Shown here: piece after piece, positions 27,527 through 35,420 of the stretch
Layout of the letters: each line of letters starts with the position of its first letter
Position numbering within the stretch: the first letter of the stretch is position 1
Assembly: GCF_026226615.1 (NCBI RefSeq)
Contig: NZ_JAJAPB010000004.1
Coordinates: forward strand, 237,367 to 301,366
Origin: Geovibrio ferrireducens
GTDB lineage: Bacteria > Chrysiogenota > Deferribacteres > Deferribacterales > Geovibrionaceae
DNA length: 64,000 nucleotides
Direction: 5' to 3'
Notes under the pieces: generated by a model
What the model saw: only the letters and a program-made list of their open reading frames with translations
Databases searched by the model: none
Told to the model about the DNA's origin: nothing
Translations under genes and position numbers: made by a program

Positions 27527-27533
27527 CTAATGT

Positions 27534-28304
27534 ATGAGTTCTATGGGAAAAATAATCGCAATCGCCAACCAGAAGGGCGGAGTTGGAAAAACAACTACCG
27601 CCATTAACTTAGGCTCGTCACTCGCCTTTGCGGAGGCCAAGGTTCTCCTTGTGGACATGGACCCGCAGGGGAATGCCTCAAGCGGAATAGGCTTTGAGAC
27701 AAAGGGCGAATACGCCAGCATTTATGACGTGCTTATCGGAAATGCCGATATAGAGGAAGCAATTGTGCCAAGCAAGGTGGACAATCTCGATCTGCTCCCC
27801 AGCCATATAAACCTTACCGCGGCGGAGGTTGAGCTTGTAACTGCCCTTTCAAGGGAAACAAGGCTGAAAAAAAATCTGGAAAAAGTGAAGGACAAATACA
27901 AGGTTATCCTCATTGACTGCCCTCCCTCCCTTGGGCTTCTCACCGTGAACGCACTCACTGCGGCGGATTCGGTGCTTATCCCTCTCCAGTGCGAATACTA
28001 CGCCATGGAAGGACTGGGGCAGCTTCTCAACACCATCCGCCTCATCAGGGAAAGCCTTAACGAAGAACTTGCTCTGGAAGGCATACTCCTCACCATGTAC
28101 GATCCGCGCAACAACCTCTCCAAAGAGGTTATGACGCAGATTGAGGAGTTTTTCAGCGAAAGCATGTTCCGCACCATAGTCCCCAGAAACGTCAGACTCT
28201 CCGAAGCTCCCAGTTTCGGCATGTCCATAATAGAATATGACATAAAATCTAAAGGAGCGGCCAGCTACATCGATCTGGCTAAAGAGATACTTCCCAGATT
28301 ATGA
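27534..28304 (+). CDS. parA: chromosome-partitioning ATPase ParA/Soj
   Basis: 256 residues with the deviant Walker A KGGVGKTT (residues 14-21), Walker A' VDMDPQGNASSG and Walker B VILIDCPPSLGLLT. ATP-dependent nucleoid binding drives origin segregation with ParB. The start may be this ATG or the one three codons later (MGKIIAIANQ). It overlaps parB by 4 bp. No parS site (consensus TGTTTCACGTGAAACA) was noticed in the window. Confidence 0.96.
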   Translation: MSSMGKIIAIANQKGGVGKTTTAINLGSSLAFAEAKVLLVDMDPQGNASSGIGFETKGEYASIYDVLIGNADIEEAIVPSKVDNLDLLPSHINLTAAEVELVTALSRETRLKKNLEKVKDKYKVILIDCPPSLGLLTVNALTAADSVLIPLQCEYYAMEGLGQLLNTIRLIRESLNEELALEGILLTMYDPRNNLSKEVMTQIEEFFSESMFRTIVPRNVRLSEAPSFGMSIIEYDIKSKGAASYIDLAKEILPRL

Positions 28305-29146
28305 AAAAGAACTCTCTAGGAAGGGGGCTTGAATCCCTTATACCCAAAAATGAAACAAAAGCTCCCGTGGGCGAGATAGACCTTGCCCTCATATACGCAA
28401 ACGTAAACCAGCCCCGCACACGCTTCGATCAGGAGCCTCTGGATGAGCTTGTGGCCTCCGTCAGGGAGAAAGGGGTTATTCAGCCCATAGTTCTCACCAA
28501 AACAGACGAAGGCTACATGATAATCGCCGGGGAACGCAGGTTCCGCGCGGCAGGGCTCGCCGGGCTCAAGAAAATCCCCGCAATTGTAAGAAATGTGGAC
28601 AGCGAGGCGGAAAGGCTTGAACTTGCCCTCATTGAAAATGTCCAGAGACAGGACTTAGGCGCATACGAACTGGCAGCGGCATATAAAAAACTCATGGAGC
28701 AGCACGGCTACACCCAGGAAGAGGTCGCAAAGGTCATAGGCAAAAGCAGAAGCGCGGTCGCAAACACACTAAGGCTTCTGAACCTTCCTGCCAAGGCTCT
28801 GGAAGCCATGAAGGAAGACCTCATAACAGAAGGGCACGCAAGGGCGCTTCTGGGACTTGATGATGATAAGAAGATAATAAGCGCGCTGAAAAAAGTCATC
28901 GAAGGCGCTTTGTCCGTCCGCGAAACGGAACGTCTGGTTGCCAAGCTCAAAAAAGAGCCCGCGCAGAAAACGGAAAAGTCTGCTGAGGCGGATGTTTTTC
29001 TCATGGGTCTCAAAGATGAGCTTGAGGAGTTCTTCAAAACCAGAATAACCCTTAAAACAGCCAAAAACGGCGGAACCATTGAGATCAAATACAGCTCGGA
29101 CGATGAGCTTGACCGGATCATAAAAAGAATCAGAGGCGAAGAATGA
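28301..29146 (+). CDS. parB: chromosome-partitioning protein ParB/Spo0J
   Basis: 281 residues: N-terminal CTPase/ParB domain with VNQPRTRFDQEPLDELVASV and the CTP-binding GERRFRAAGLAGL, a central helix-turn-helix (TQEEVAKVIGKSRSAVANTLRLLNL, here split as EEVAKVIGKSRSAV and ANTLRLLNLP), and a C-terminal dimerisation domain. It binds parS and spreads as a clamp. It overlaps parA and the bactofilin gene by 4 bp each. Confidence 0.96.
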   Translation: MKKNSLGRGLESLIPKNETKAPVGEIDLALIYANVNQPRTRFDQEPLDELVASVREKGVIQPIVLTKTDEGYMIIAGERRFRAAGLAGLKKIPAIVRNVDSEAERLELALIENVQRQDLGAYELAAAYKKLMEQHGYTQEEVAKVIGKSRSAVANTLRLLNLPAKALEAMKEDLITEGHARALLGLDDDKKIISALKKVIEGALSVRETERLVAKLKKEPAQKTEKSAEADVFLMGLKDELEEFFKTRITLKTAKNGGTIEIKYSSDDELDRIIKRIRGEE

Positions 29147-29523
29147 TCAAAGGAAAAGAAGACAACGGCGGCATCGACGCTTTTCTCGGCAAGAACACAA
29201 CCTTCAAGGGAACACTCATCTTTGACGGGCTTGTGCGCATGGACGGTAATTTTGAAGGAAACATAAAGACCAACGACACGCTTGTTATAGCCAACTCCGG
29301 CAATGTCAAAGCCGAGATAGAAGCCGGACAGGTGAAAATCTCCGGCAAGTTTGACGGAACAATAACCGCTAAAAACAAAGTGGAACTTTATAAGCCCGCA
29401 AATGTCACAGGTACTATACGCTCCGCTGCTGTGCAGATGGAGGAAGGGGTTATATTCAACGGAAGCCTTGAAATGGGCGGCTCCCTGAAAACCGCTGTCC
29501 CCAAGAAAGGTGATGCGGAATGA
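29143..29523 (+). CDS. bactofilin
   Basis: 126 residues dominated by a right-handed beta-helix of the bactofilin (DUF583) family: FLGKNTTFKGTLIFDGLVRM, then GNFEGNIKTNDTLVIANSG and repeated GxVxGxIxA-type turns. Bactofilins self-assemble into non-nucleotide filaments in shape control, stalks or chromosome arm organisation. It lies directly behind parAB with stop-start overlap, as in Myxococcus, where bactofilins scaffold the ParABS machinery, so a segregation role is a fair inference. Confidence 0.9.
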   Translation: MIKGKEDNGGIDAFLGKNTTFKGTLIFDGLVRMDGNFEGNIKTNDTLVIANSGNVKAEIEAGQVKISGKFDGTITAKNKVELYKPANVTGTIRSAAVQMEEGVIFNGSLEMGGSLKTAVPKKGDAE

Positions 29524-30281
29524 TGAAGCCATACATAGTAGGCAACTGGAAAATGAACCTTGACGCTGCGGAAGGAGCCGAACTCACAGGCAAACTCCTT
29601 CATGCAAGCATAGACTACGACAGCGTGGATGTAGGCGTTGCTCCGGCTTTCCCCGTTCTTTACCCCGTTAAGCAGACCATAGCCAGCAGCAAAGGCAGGC
29701 TTACCGTAGCGGCACAGAACGTATCCGCAGAGGAGAAGGGAGCCTTTACCGGGGAATCTTCCATATCCATGCTCAAATCCGTCGGCGTAACAACGGTCAT
29801 CATAGGTCACTCGGAACGCAGACAGATTTTCGGTGAGACCGATGAGATCATAAACAAAAAAGTGCGCCTTACCCTCAGCCACGGACTGAATGTCATTCTC
29901 TGTGTGGGTGAAACCTTATTTGAGAGAGAGGCGGACGCTCATTTCGAAACCGTCACGGCTCAGGTCGCAAAGGGGCTTAAGGATGTACCGGTTGACAAAA
30001 TAGAGCAGGTTACTGTAGCCTATGAACCCGTTTGGGCTATAGGAACAGGCGTAAACGCAAGCCCCGCAGACGCGCAGGCTATGCACGCCAAAATCCGTGA
30101 GATGCTGAAAAGCCTCTACGGACCCGTTATGGCAAACAAACTGAGAATTATTTACGGCGGCAGCGTTAAACCCGACAATGCCAAAGGCCTTATGAACCAG
30201 CCCGATATTAACGGGGCTCTGGTGGGCGGCGCAAGCCTCAAGGCCGAAGATTTTCTCGGTATTATAAATTCAAGCAAATAA
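29520..30281 (+). CDS. tpiA: triosephosphate isomerase
   Basis: Interconverts dihydroxyacetone phosphate and glyceraldehyde 3-phosphate. 253 residues with YIVGNWKMN at the start, the catalytic His in IIGHSERR, the catalytic Glu in VAYEPVWAIGTG and the phosphate loop IIYGGSVKPDN. Two consecutive ATG codons (29520, 29523) are possible starts, the first overlapping the bactofilin stop. The order tpiA-secG is widespread. Confidence 0.97.
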   Translation: MMKPYIVGNWKMNLDAAEGAELTGKLLHASIDYDSVDVGVAPAFPVLYPVKQTIASSKGRLTVAAQNVSAEEKGAFTGESSISMLKSVGVTTVIIGHSERRQIFGETDEIINKKVRLTLSHGLNVILCVGETLFEREADAHFETVTAQVAKGLKDVPVDKIEQVTVAYEPVWAIGTGVNASPADAQAMHAKIREMLKSLYGPVMANKLRIIYGGSVKPDNAKGLMNQPDINGALVGGASLKAEDFLGIINSSK

Positions 30282-30296
30282 AAGAGGTCAGTTTAA

Positions 30297-30626
30297 ATGT
30301 ACACTTATCTTCTCGTTTTCCACATTTTTGTTTGTATGCTCCTTATCATTGCCGTTCTGCTCCAGTCAGGCAAAGGCTCTGAGCTTTCAGCGGCTCTCGG
30401 CGGCGGTTCAGGCAGCCTTTTCGGCCCCGGCGCACCTGCAAACATTATGAACAAAATCACATCTGTAATCGCCATAACCTTTATGATAACTTCCCTTGGT
30501 CTCGCTGTTATGTCAAAAGAGAGATCATCAGGCAGCATCACAGACAGGATTCCTCAGCCCCTTCAGCAGACAGCCCCTATGGCTCCTTCCGATGCGGCGC
30601 CCCAAGTACCGATGGAATCAAAGTAA
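30297..30626 (+). CDS. secG: protein translocase subunit SecG
   Basis: 109 residues with two membrane segments (LLVFHIFVCMLLIIAVLLQ and ITSVIAITFMITSLGLAVM) around the cytosolic loop SGKGSELSAALGGGSGSLFG that is typical of SecG. It assists SecYE-driven export. The C-terminal tail is Pro/Ser-rich and longer than usual. It follows tpiA by 15 bp. Confidence 0.94.
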   Translation: MYTYLLVFHIFVCMLLIIAVLLQSGKGSELSAALGGGSGSLFGPGAPANIMNKITSVIAITFMITSLGLAVMSKERSSGSITDRIPQPLQQTAPMAPSDAAPQVPMESK

Positions 30627-30627
30627 A

Positions 30628-32268
30628 ATGAAAAAGTTAGTTTTTCTGCTGCTTGCAGTTTTATGCGTGTCCGTAATTTCCGGATGCGGGGACAGGAACA
30701 AGGAAGGCGGCAAATCCGCGGAAAAACGCAAAGCGAGAGGGGGCGTCGCAGGTGATGCCCTCGTAACCTCCAGCCTTGGGGATGCCTCCGGGCTGATTTA
30801 CAACATCACATCAGACAGCGCATCCCACGATGTGGCCAAATACATCTACAACGGCCTGGTGAAGCTGGACAAAAACCTTAATATAACAGGTGATCTGGCA
30901 GAGTCATGGGAAATCTCGGATGACAGCAGAAGCATAACCTTCAAGCTGCGGGATAACGTAAAATGGCATGACGGCGCACCCTTCACCGCCAGTGATGTCG
31001 AATTTATGTACAACTTCATGATCGACAACAATACCCCCACCTCTTACGATGCAGATTTCCGCCTTGTTACAAAGTTTGAGGTTATAGACCCCCTCACAGT
31101 GAAGGTCAGCTATGCTGAACCCTTCGCGCCTGCTCTTTTAAGCTGGAGTATGGCGGTTCTGCCCAAACACCTGCTGGAAGGGAAAGAAGCTGCGAAATCA
31201 TCCCTTATGCGTTCGCCTGTCGGAACAGGCCCTTACAGGTTTAAGGAGTGGAAATCCGGCGAATCGATCACCCTTGAGGCAAATGAGGAATACTTCGAAG
31301 GCCGTCCCAACCTTGACAGAATAATTTTCCGTATTATCCCCGATCTCAACACAACCTTCATGGAACTGCTTAACGGCAGCCTTGACATAATGGGGCTTAC
31401 ACCCACCCAGTGGGTCAAACAGACGGATACGGCTCTCTTTACAAACAGCTATGACAAATACACATATCTAGCTCCCAGCTACGCATACATTGGCTATAAC
31501 ATGAAGAATCCTATGTTTGCCGACAAAAGGGTTCGCCAGGCACTCACATACGCTACCCCTAAACAGGAAATTATTGACGGAATACTCTTCGGAGAAGGCG
31601 TTCCCGCGGAAGGCCCTTACAAACCTGGCACTATGTGGCAGAACACCAACGTTAAAAAATATGAGTACAGCCCCGAAAAGGCAAAAGAACTTCTGGCCGA
31701 AGCTGGCTGGAAAGACACCAACGGTGACGGCATCCTTGACAAAGACGGCAAGCCCTTCACCTTCACACTGCTCACCAATCAGGGGAACAGCGTGAGAACA
31801 AAAATAGCCGAGACTGTTCAGCAAAGCTGGCAGAAGGTCGGCATAAAAGTTGATATAAGAGTCCTTGAATGGGCATCCTTCATAAACGAATACATAGACA
31901 AAGGCAAGTTTGACGCTATTGTCCTCGGATGGAACATAGTTGTCGATCCCGACCCCTTTGATGTATGGCACTCATCCAAATGCGGCCCCAAAATGCTGAA
32001 CTTCATATGCTTCTCAAACGCAGAGGCTGATCAGCTTATTGAAGGCGGCAGACACGCCCTTGACCCTGCCAAGCGCAAGGAATATTACGACAGGTTTCAG
32101 GAGATCCTCGCTGAGGAGCAGCCTTACACCTTCCTTTATGTTCCCAACGCTCTGATTGCACTGAGCAAAAGGTTTAAGGAAGTTTCTCCGGCTCCCGCAG
32201 GGGTGACATACAACATTGAAGACTGGTATGTCCCCTCCAAGGATCAGAAATACCGCTTTGAGAAATAA
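30628..32268 (+). CDS. peptide-type ABC transporter substrate-binding lipoprotein
   Basis: 546 residues starting MKKLVFLLLAVLCVSVISGC, a clear lipoprotein signal. Family 5 solute-binding protein (DppA/OppA-like) with SITFKLRDNVKWHDGAPFTASD split around KWHDG, GTGPYRFKEWKSG, RQALTYATPKQEI and LGWNIVVDPDPFDVWHS near the ligand cleft. It starts one base after the secG stop and is followed by two permeases. The ligand (peptide, nickel, sugar) cannot be told by eye. Confidence 0.92.
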   Translation: MKKLVFLLLAVLCVSVISGCGDRNKEGGKSAEKRKARGGVAGDALVTSSLGDASGLIYNITSDSASHDVAKYIYNGLVKLDKNLNITGDLAESWEISDDSRSITFKLRDNVKWHDGAPFTASDVEFMYNFMIDNNTPTSYDADFRLVTKFEVIDPLTVKVSYAEPFAPALLSWSMAVLPKHLLEGKEAAKSSLMRSPVGTGPYRFKEWKSGESITLEANEEYFEGRPNLDRIIFRIIPDLNTTFMELLNGSLDIMGLTPTQWVKQTDTALFTNSYDKYTYLAPSYAYIGYNMKNPMFADKRVRQALTYATPKQEIIDGILFGEGVPAEGPYKPGTMWQNTNVKKYEYSPEKAKELLAEAGWKDTNGDGILDKDGKPFTFTLLTNQGNSVRTKIAETVQQSWQKVGIKVDIRVLEWASFINEYIDKGKFDAIVLGWNIVVDPDPFDVWHSSKCGPKMLNFICFSNAEADQLIEGGRHALDPAKRKEYYDRFQEILAEEQPYTFLYVPNALIALSKRFKEVSPAPAGVTYNIEDWYVPSKDQKYRFEK

Positions 32269-32285
32269 ATCCTGAATCGGTGGAT

Positions 32286-33275
32286 ATGCTCCGATACATA
32301 GCAAAACGCCTCGCGGGGATGATACCTCTTCTCCTGGGGATCACATTAATAAGCTTCGTAGTGATACATCTTGCGCCGGGCGATCCGGCGCAGTTTATTG
32401 CGTCTATGAACCCCAAACTCTCCGAAACAGCCTACGAAAAATTTGTCAAAATGTACGATCTGGACAAGCCTGTTCTGGAGCGCTACATCAACTGGCTGGG
32501 GAAATTTGCCCGCTTTGACTTCGGCGATTCGTTCAGTCAGGACGGCAAAACAGTCATGGAGAAGATAAAGGAACGTCTGCCCGTAACCATTTGGCTGAAT
32601 GTGGCTGGAATGGTGCTTATATTCCTTTTCGCCCTGCCTCTTGGGGTGCTCTCTGCCTATTATAAGGACAGCATATTTGACAAAGGAGTGACCGTGTTTG
32701 TATTTGCGGGGTTCGCCATGCCCACTTTCTGGCTGGCTCTGCTCTGCATGTATTACTTCGGCGTGGTCAAAGGCTGGTTCCCCATCTCCGGACTGCGATC
32801 CTTCAATTATGACTATCTCACAACCTTCGGAAAAATAGCAGACATCTTCAAACATACATTCATGCCCGTTGTGATCTCCGTTTTCGGCGGACTGGCGGGC
32901 ATAAGCCGTTTCGCCCGCAACAGCATGCTGGATGTCCTCAAGGAGGAATACATCACCGCTGCGAGGGCAAGGGGTCTGAGTGAGGGGAAAGTTGTTTTCA
33001 CCCACGCGCTGAAAAACGCCCTGCTCCCTGTTGTCACAATAATCGGCCTCTCTGTGCCCGGCCTCATTGGCGGCAGCGTAATTTTTGAATCGATTTTCAG
33101 CATTCCGGGCATGGGGCAGCTTTTTTATCAGGCAGTAATGATGAGGGATTACCCGGTGGTGATGGGTGTGCTTGTGATAGGCGCAATGCTCACTCTCGCC
33201 GGCAATCTCATTGCGGATATAGCATATGCCGCGGTGGATCCGAGGATTAGGTATGGCTCGAAGAAGAGTAGCTGA
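32286..33275 (+). CDS. dppB: ABC transporter permease, DppB/OppB type
   Basis: 329 residues, six membrane segments, N-terminal MLRYIAKRLAGMIPLLLGIT typical of DppB, the LAPGDPA motif, and the EAA loop EYITAARARGLSEGKVVFTHALKN (read in pieces EYITAARARGL and HALKNALLP). An in-frame GTG lies two codons upstream. It overlaps the next permease by 23 bp. The symbol is by family; specificity unproven. Confidence 0.92.
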   Translation: MLRYIAKRLAGMIPLLLGITLISFVVIHLAPGDPAQFIASMNPKLSETAYEKFVKMYDLDKPVLERYINWLGKFARFDFGDSFSQDGKTVMEKIKERLPVTIWLNVAGMVLIFLFALPLGVLSAYYKDSIFDKGVTVFVFAGFAMPTFWLALLCMYYFGVVKGWFPISGLRSFNYDYLTTFGKIADIFKHTFMPVVISVFGGLAGISRFARNSMLDVLKEEYITAARARGLSEGKVVFTHALKNALLPVVTIIGLSVPGLIGGSVIFESIFSIPGMGQLFYQAVMMRDYPVVMGVLVIGAMLTLAGNLIADIAYAAVDPRIRYGSKKSS

Positions 33276-34083
33276 CAAGGCAAAGGGGAACATACTGTTC
33301 CTCACCGGGGCTTCCGTGGTTGCGTTCTTCGTTCTTGTGGCGCTGTTTGCGCCGTTCATAGCCACTCATGACCCAGCGTATATTGACTTCAAATCAGTCC
33401 TGCTCCCTCCGTCATCTGAATATTACTTCGGCACAGATGAGCTTGGGCGCGATATTTTCAGCAGAGTTGTCTACGGAACACGCATATCCCTTTTTGTCGG
33501 TTTTGTGGCTGTGGGAATCTCCGTTATTATCGGCACTGTACTGGGGCTTATTTCCGGCTATTTCGGCGGATTTATTGACACTGTGCTCATGCGCTTTGTG
33601 GATATAATGCTCTGCTTTCCGTCTTTTTTCCTTATACTTGCCGTTATCGCCTTTTTAAATCCGTCCGTGTTCAACGTTATGGCTGTAATCGGACTCACAA
33701 GCTGGATGGGCGTAACAAGGCTTGTGCGGGCGGAGGTAATGAGCGTCCGCACCAGAGACTACATCACAGCGGCGCGGGTTCAGGGTGTCAGCACTGCGAA
33801 AATTCTCTTCAAACATATATTCCCCAACGTTTTCACACCTATCTTCATAACCGCCACACTGGGCATAGCAGGGGCTATTCTCACTGAATCAGCTCTGAGC
33901 TTCCTTGGCCTCGGTGTTCAGCCTCCGGTTCCTTCGTGGGGCAATATCCTCACCGCAGGGAAGGACAACATAATTTTTGCGTGGTGGCTCTCCTTCTTCC
34001 CCGGTATGGCGATTTTTATCACTGTCCTCGGCTACAACCTTCTGGGTGAAGGTCTGCGGGACGTTCTCGACCCGAAAGAATAA
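33253..34083 (+). CDS. dppC: ABC transporter permease, DppC/OppC type
   Basis: 276 residues beginning at the ATG with GAGG 8 nt upstream (MARRRVADKAKGN). Features of DppC: HYFGTDELGRDIFSR-like segment (YYFGTDELGRDIFSRVVYG), six membrane segments, and the EAA loop DYITAARVQGVSTAKILF. No ATP-binding subunit gene follows; instead there is an R-element and a Fic module, so the transporter must borrow ATPases encoded elsewhere, or lost them here. Confidence 0.92.
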   Translation: MARRRVADKAKGNILFLTGASVVAFFVLVALFAPFIATHDPAYIDFKSVLLPPSSEYYFGTDELGRDIFSRVVYGTRISLFVGFVAVGISVIIGTVLGLISGYFGGFIDTVLMRFVDIMLCFPSFFLILAVIAFLNPSVFNVMAVIGLTSWMGVTRLVRAEVMSVRTRDYITAARVQGVSTAKILFKHIFPNVFTPIFITATLGIAGAILTESALSFLGLGVQPPVPSWGNILTAGKDNIIFAWWLSFFPGMAIFITVLGYNLLGEGLRDVLDPKE

Positions 34084-34107
34084 CACCTTAAATCACCGCG
34101 TACTCAA

Positions 34108-34254
34108 GGCACAGGATGTGCCGCCGCCGCGCGAAGCGAAGGATTGCTCTGCAAGCCGCGAGCGTGTACGTAAAAAACACAGGATGTAGTTTTTTACGCG
34201 GTAATCAGATGTGCCGCCGCCGTGCGAAAGGAAACCGGATCAGGGAGGTTTCCT
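34108..34254 (+). repeat. R-element copy R6 with an appended partial copy
   Basis: A short GGCACA/TGTGCC hairpin holding the ACAGGATGT core (34108-34122), the block GCGCGAAGCGAAG, a degenerate hairpin B with TTGC/GCAA, the block GCGAGCGTGT, then hairpin C with perfect 10-bp stem CGTAAAAAAC/GTTTTTTACG around ACA-GGA-TGT and one unpaired A (34169-34198). A partial repeat follows: GATGTGCCGCCGCCG recurs at 34115 and 34209, ending in an 8-bp AGGAAACC/GGTTTCCT hairpin. Confidence 0.85.
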
Positions 34255-34255
34255 C

Positions 34256-34284
34256 TTGATTATACGACTACACAAAGGTATATT
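34256..34284 (+). promoter_or_regulatory. candidate promoter of the fic module
   Basis: TTGATT, 17 nt, TATATT. The -35 hexamer abuts the last hairpin of R6. Predicted start coincides with the antitoxin ATG at 34291, although AAAGG at 34274-34278 could serve as ribosome site on a longer message. Confidence 0.5.
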
Positions 34285-34290
34285 TAAAAT

Positions 34291-34437
34291 ATGAAAATAC
34301 TGAATTTTTCTCAAAAAGACATTAATAACGCTGTAAAAAACAGCCAGCGCATAGAAGGATACTCTATGTCCAAAGGGAAAACCAAGGCTTCAGCGCTTGC
34401 AATAATACGCAAGTACAATGTCAAAGTATCATCATAG
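34291..34437 (+). CDS. small Fic antitoxin (class I, VbhA/FicA-like)
   Basis: A 48-residue protein, MKILNFSQKDINNAVKNSQR then IEGYSMSKGKTKASALAIIR. The stretch SQRIEG fits the Fic inhibitory motif (S/T)xxxE(G/N), in which the glutamate blocks ATP in the toxin active site. It overlaps the fic gene by 20 bp in another frame, the arrangement of class I Fic toxin-antitoxin pairs where the antitoxin comes first. Too short for ordinary gene callers. The motif and context make the call; no biochemical proof. Confidence 0.75.
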   Translation: MKILNFSQKDINNAVKNSQRIEGYSMSKGKTKASALAIIRKYNVKVSS

Positions 34438-35017
34438 TCTCAGCCATATTTATCTGGAAAATACAGATATACCTAAAAATAAACTCAACATATCCGATTC
34501 CGCACAGCTTCACGCCGTTGAAGAATATCTCCTTACAAAAGCTTATGAAATTTTTACGACAGAACTGTCAGATAATTCAGTGTTTGATGAAAGTTACTTT
34601 AAATCCCTGCACAGAAGAACATTCTCAGGCCTTTATGATTGGGCAGGAGAATACAGAATAATTACTATACACAAAGGTGATTCGACCTTTTGCTTAGGGC
34701 AGTTTGTTGAAGAGCAATCAAAAAGAATATTTTCTGAGCTCGAAAATGAGAATTATCTGCGGAATATTGAAGATAAAAAGATTTTTATAGAGAAACTTAC
34801 ATATTTCAAGTGTGAAATCATTGCCTTGCACCCGTTTTACGAGTTAAACGGCAGAACAACCCGTCTTTTCTTTGACCTTCTCTGTGCTTTTAACGGGTAT
34901 AAGTTTATTGATTACTCCTTGACCACTTCTGAAGAATACATACAAGCTTCGATAGAAACCGTCTGCTCCGCAGATAATAGCCGCATGAAATCGATAATCA
35001 CAAAAGGCTTGAAATAA
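34418..35017 (+). CDS. Fic-domain AMPylating toxin
   Basis: 199 residues, almost all Fic fold. The active-site motif at residues 138-149 reads HPFYELNGRTTR: catalytic His138, the acidic metal ligand and the NGR anion site are present, but the usual Gly of HPFxxGNGR is Leu. The Fic flap region is seen in GEYRIITIHKGDSTFCLG. Family knowledge: such proteins transfer AMP (or another nucleotide) to targets such as DNA gyrase or topoisomerase IV. The patch is AT-rich relative to neighbours and inserted between a transporter operon and a hydrolase, suggesting horizontal gain. Confidence 0.9.
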   Translation: MSKYHHSLSHIYLENTDIPKNKLNISDSAQLHAVEEYLLTKAYEIFTTELSDNSVFDESYFKSLHRRTFSGLYDWAGEYRIITIHKGDSTFCLGQFVEEQSKRIFSELENENYLRNIEDKKIFIEKLTYFKCEIIALHPFYELNGRTTRLFFDLLCAFNGYKFIDYSLTTSEEYIQASIETVCSADNSRMKSIITKGLK

Positions 35018-35101
35018 TAACGGCAACCGCACACACAGCCCTTCTATAAAATCAATAGTTCCACGCAGCAGGCAAATACGCAGTTATAGGCCGATGTTCA
35101 T

Positions 35102-35130
35102 ATGACGCTGAAACAATTCTGAGGTATAAT
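35102..35130 (+). promoter_or_regulatory. strong sigma-70-type promoter for a candidate small RNA
   Basis: ATGACG, 17 nt, TATAAT (a perfect -10). Predicted start about 35136-35137. The nearest gene downstream begins 285 nt later and a terminator intervenes, so a non-coding transcript is implied. Confidence 0.6.
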
Positions 35131-35135
35131 CTTTT

Positions 35136-35215
35136 AGGATTAGGTACGGCAGCCCGCCGTCATAATGAAAGCCTGATTACCTGTTTTCAAAAGCTGTTTA
35201 TCAGCTTTTCTTTTT
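35136..35215 (+). ncRNA. candidate small RNA of about 80 nt
   Basis: Between the fic and XRE genes. It runs from a predicted start just after a perfect TATAAT to an intrinsic terminator (AAAAGCTG/CAGCTTTT, loop TTTAT, then CTTTTT). The body can fold: ACGGC/GCCGT with loop AGCCC, closed by AGGT/ACCT, or alternatively ATTAGG with CCTGAT. No plausible coding frame with a ribosome site was seen inside. It may be a stand-alone regulator, or a leader of the XRE gene with a terminator. It matches no RNA family I know. Confidence 0.5.
35189..35215 (+). terminator. Rho-independent terminator of the small RNA candidate
   Basis: Eight-bp stem AAAAGCTG/CAGCTTTT, 5-nt loop, followed by C and five T residues. 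Confidence 0.7.
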
Positions 35216-35262
35216 CATCTGAATCATCATGAAAGTTGAAGGGGACTTTTCAGCCCCCCATG

Positions 35263-35333
35263 GCATCCCTATGCCGTCAGATAGTATCCAGCTATTGTTA
35301 AACGCTTGTTCTGCAAGCCTTTATCCGTTTAAC
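35263..35333. other. pair of stem-loops upstream of the XRE gene
   Basis: GGCAT/ATGCC (35263-35276) and a larger structure GTTAAACG/CGTTTAAC (35297-35333) that encloses CTTG/CAAG. They are unexplained by any gene; a regulatory region or remnant of a mobile insertion are both possible. Apart from these, the small RNA and the XRE promoter, the gap 35018-35420 shows nothing I can name. Confidence 0.45.
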
Positions 35334-35368
35334 TGAATTTAATTACCGTATATAAGAATATGATTCAG

Positions 35369-35396
35369 TTGTCCAGTCAAAAATAACTTTTATTAT
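35369..35396 (+). promoter_or_regulatory. candidate promoter of the XRE gene
   Basis: TTGTCC, 16 nt, TATTAT, with predicted start near 35403 and the AGAGG ribosome site at 35411-35415. Confidence 0.5.
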
Positions 35397-35420
35397 GATA
35401 TATAGTAATCAGAGGCATAG

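Noticed and set aside
27300..27533. parS or dnaA-box cluster (origin of replication) next to parA
   Set aside because: The region is AT-rich, but I found no TGTTTCACGTGAAACA-like site and no run of TTATCCACA boxes; dnaA, gidA and rnpA are not adjacent.
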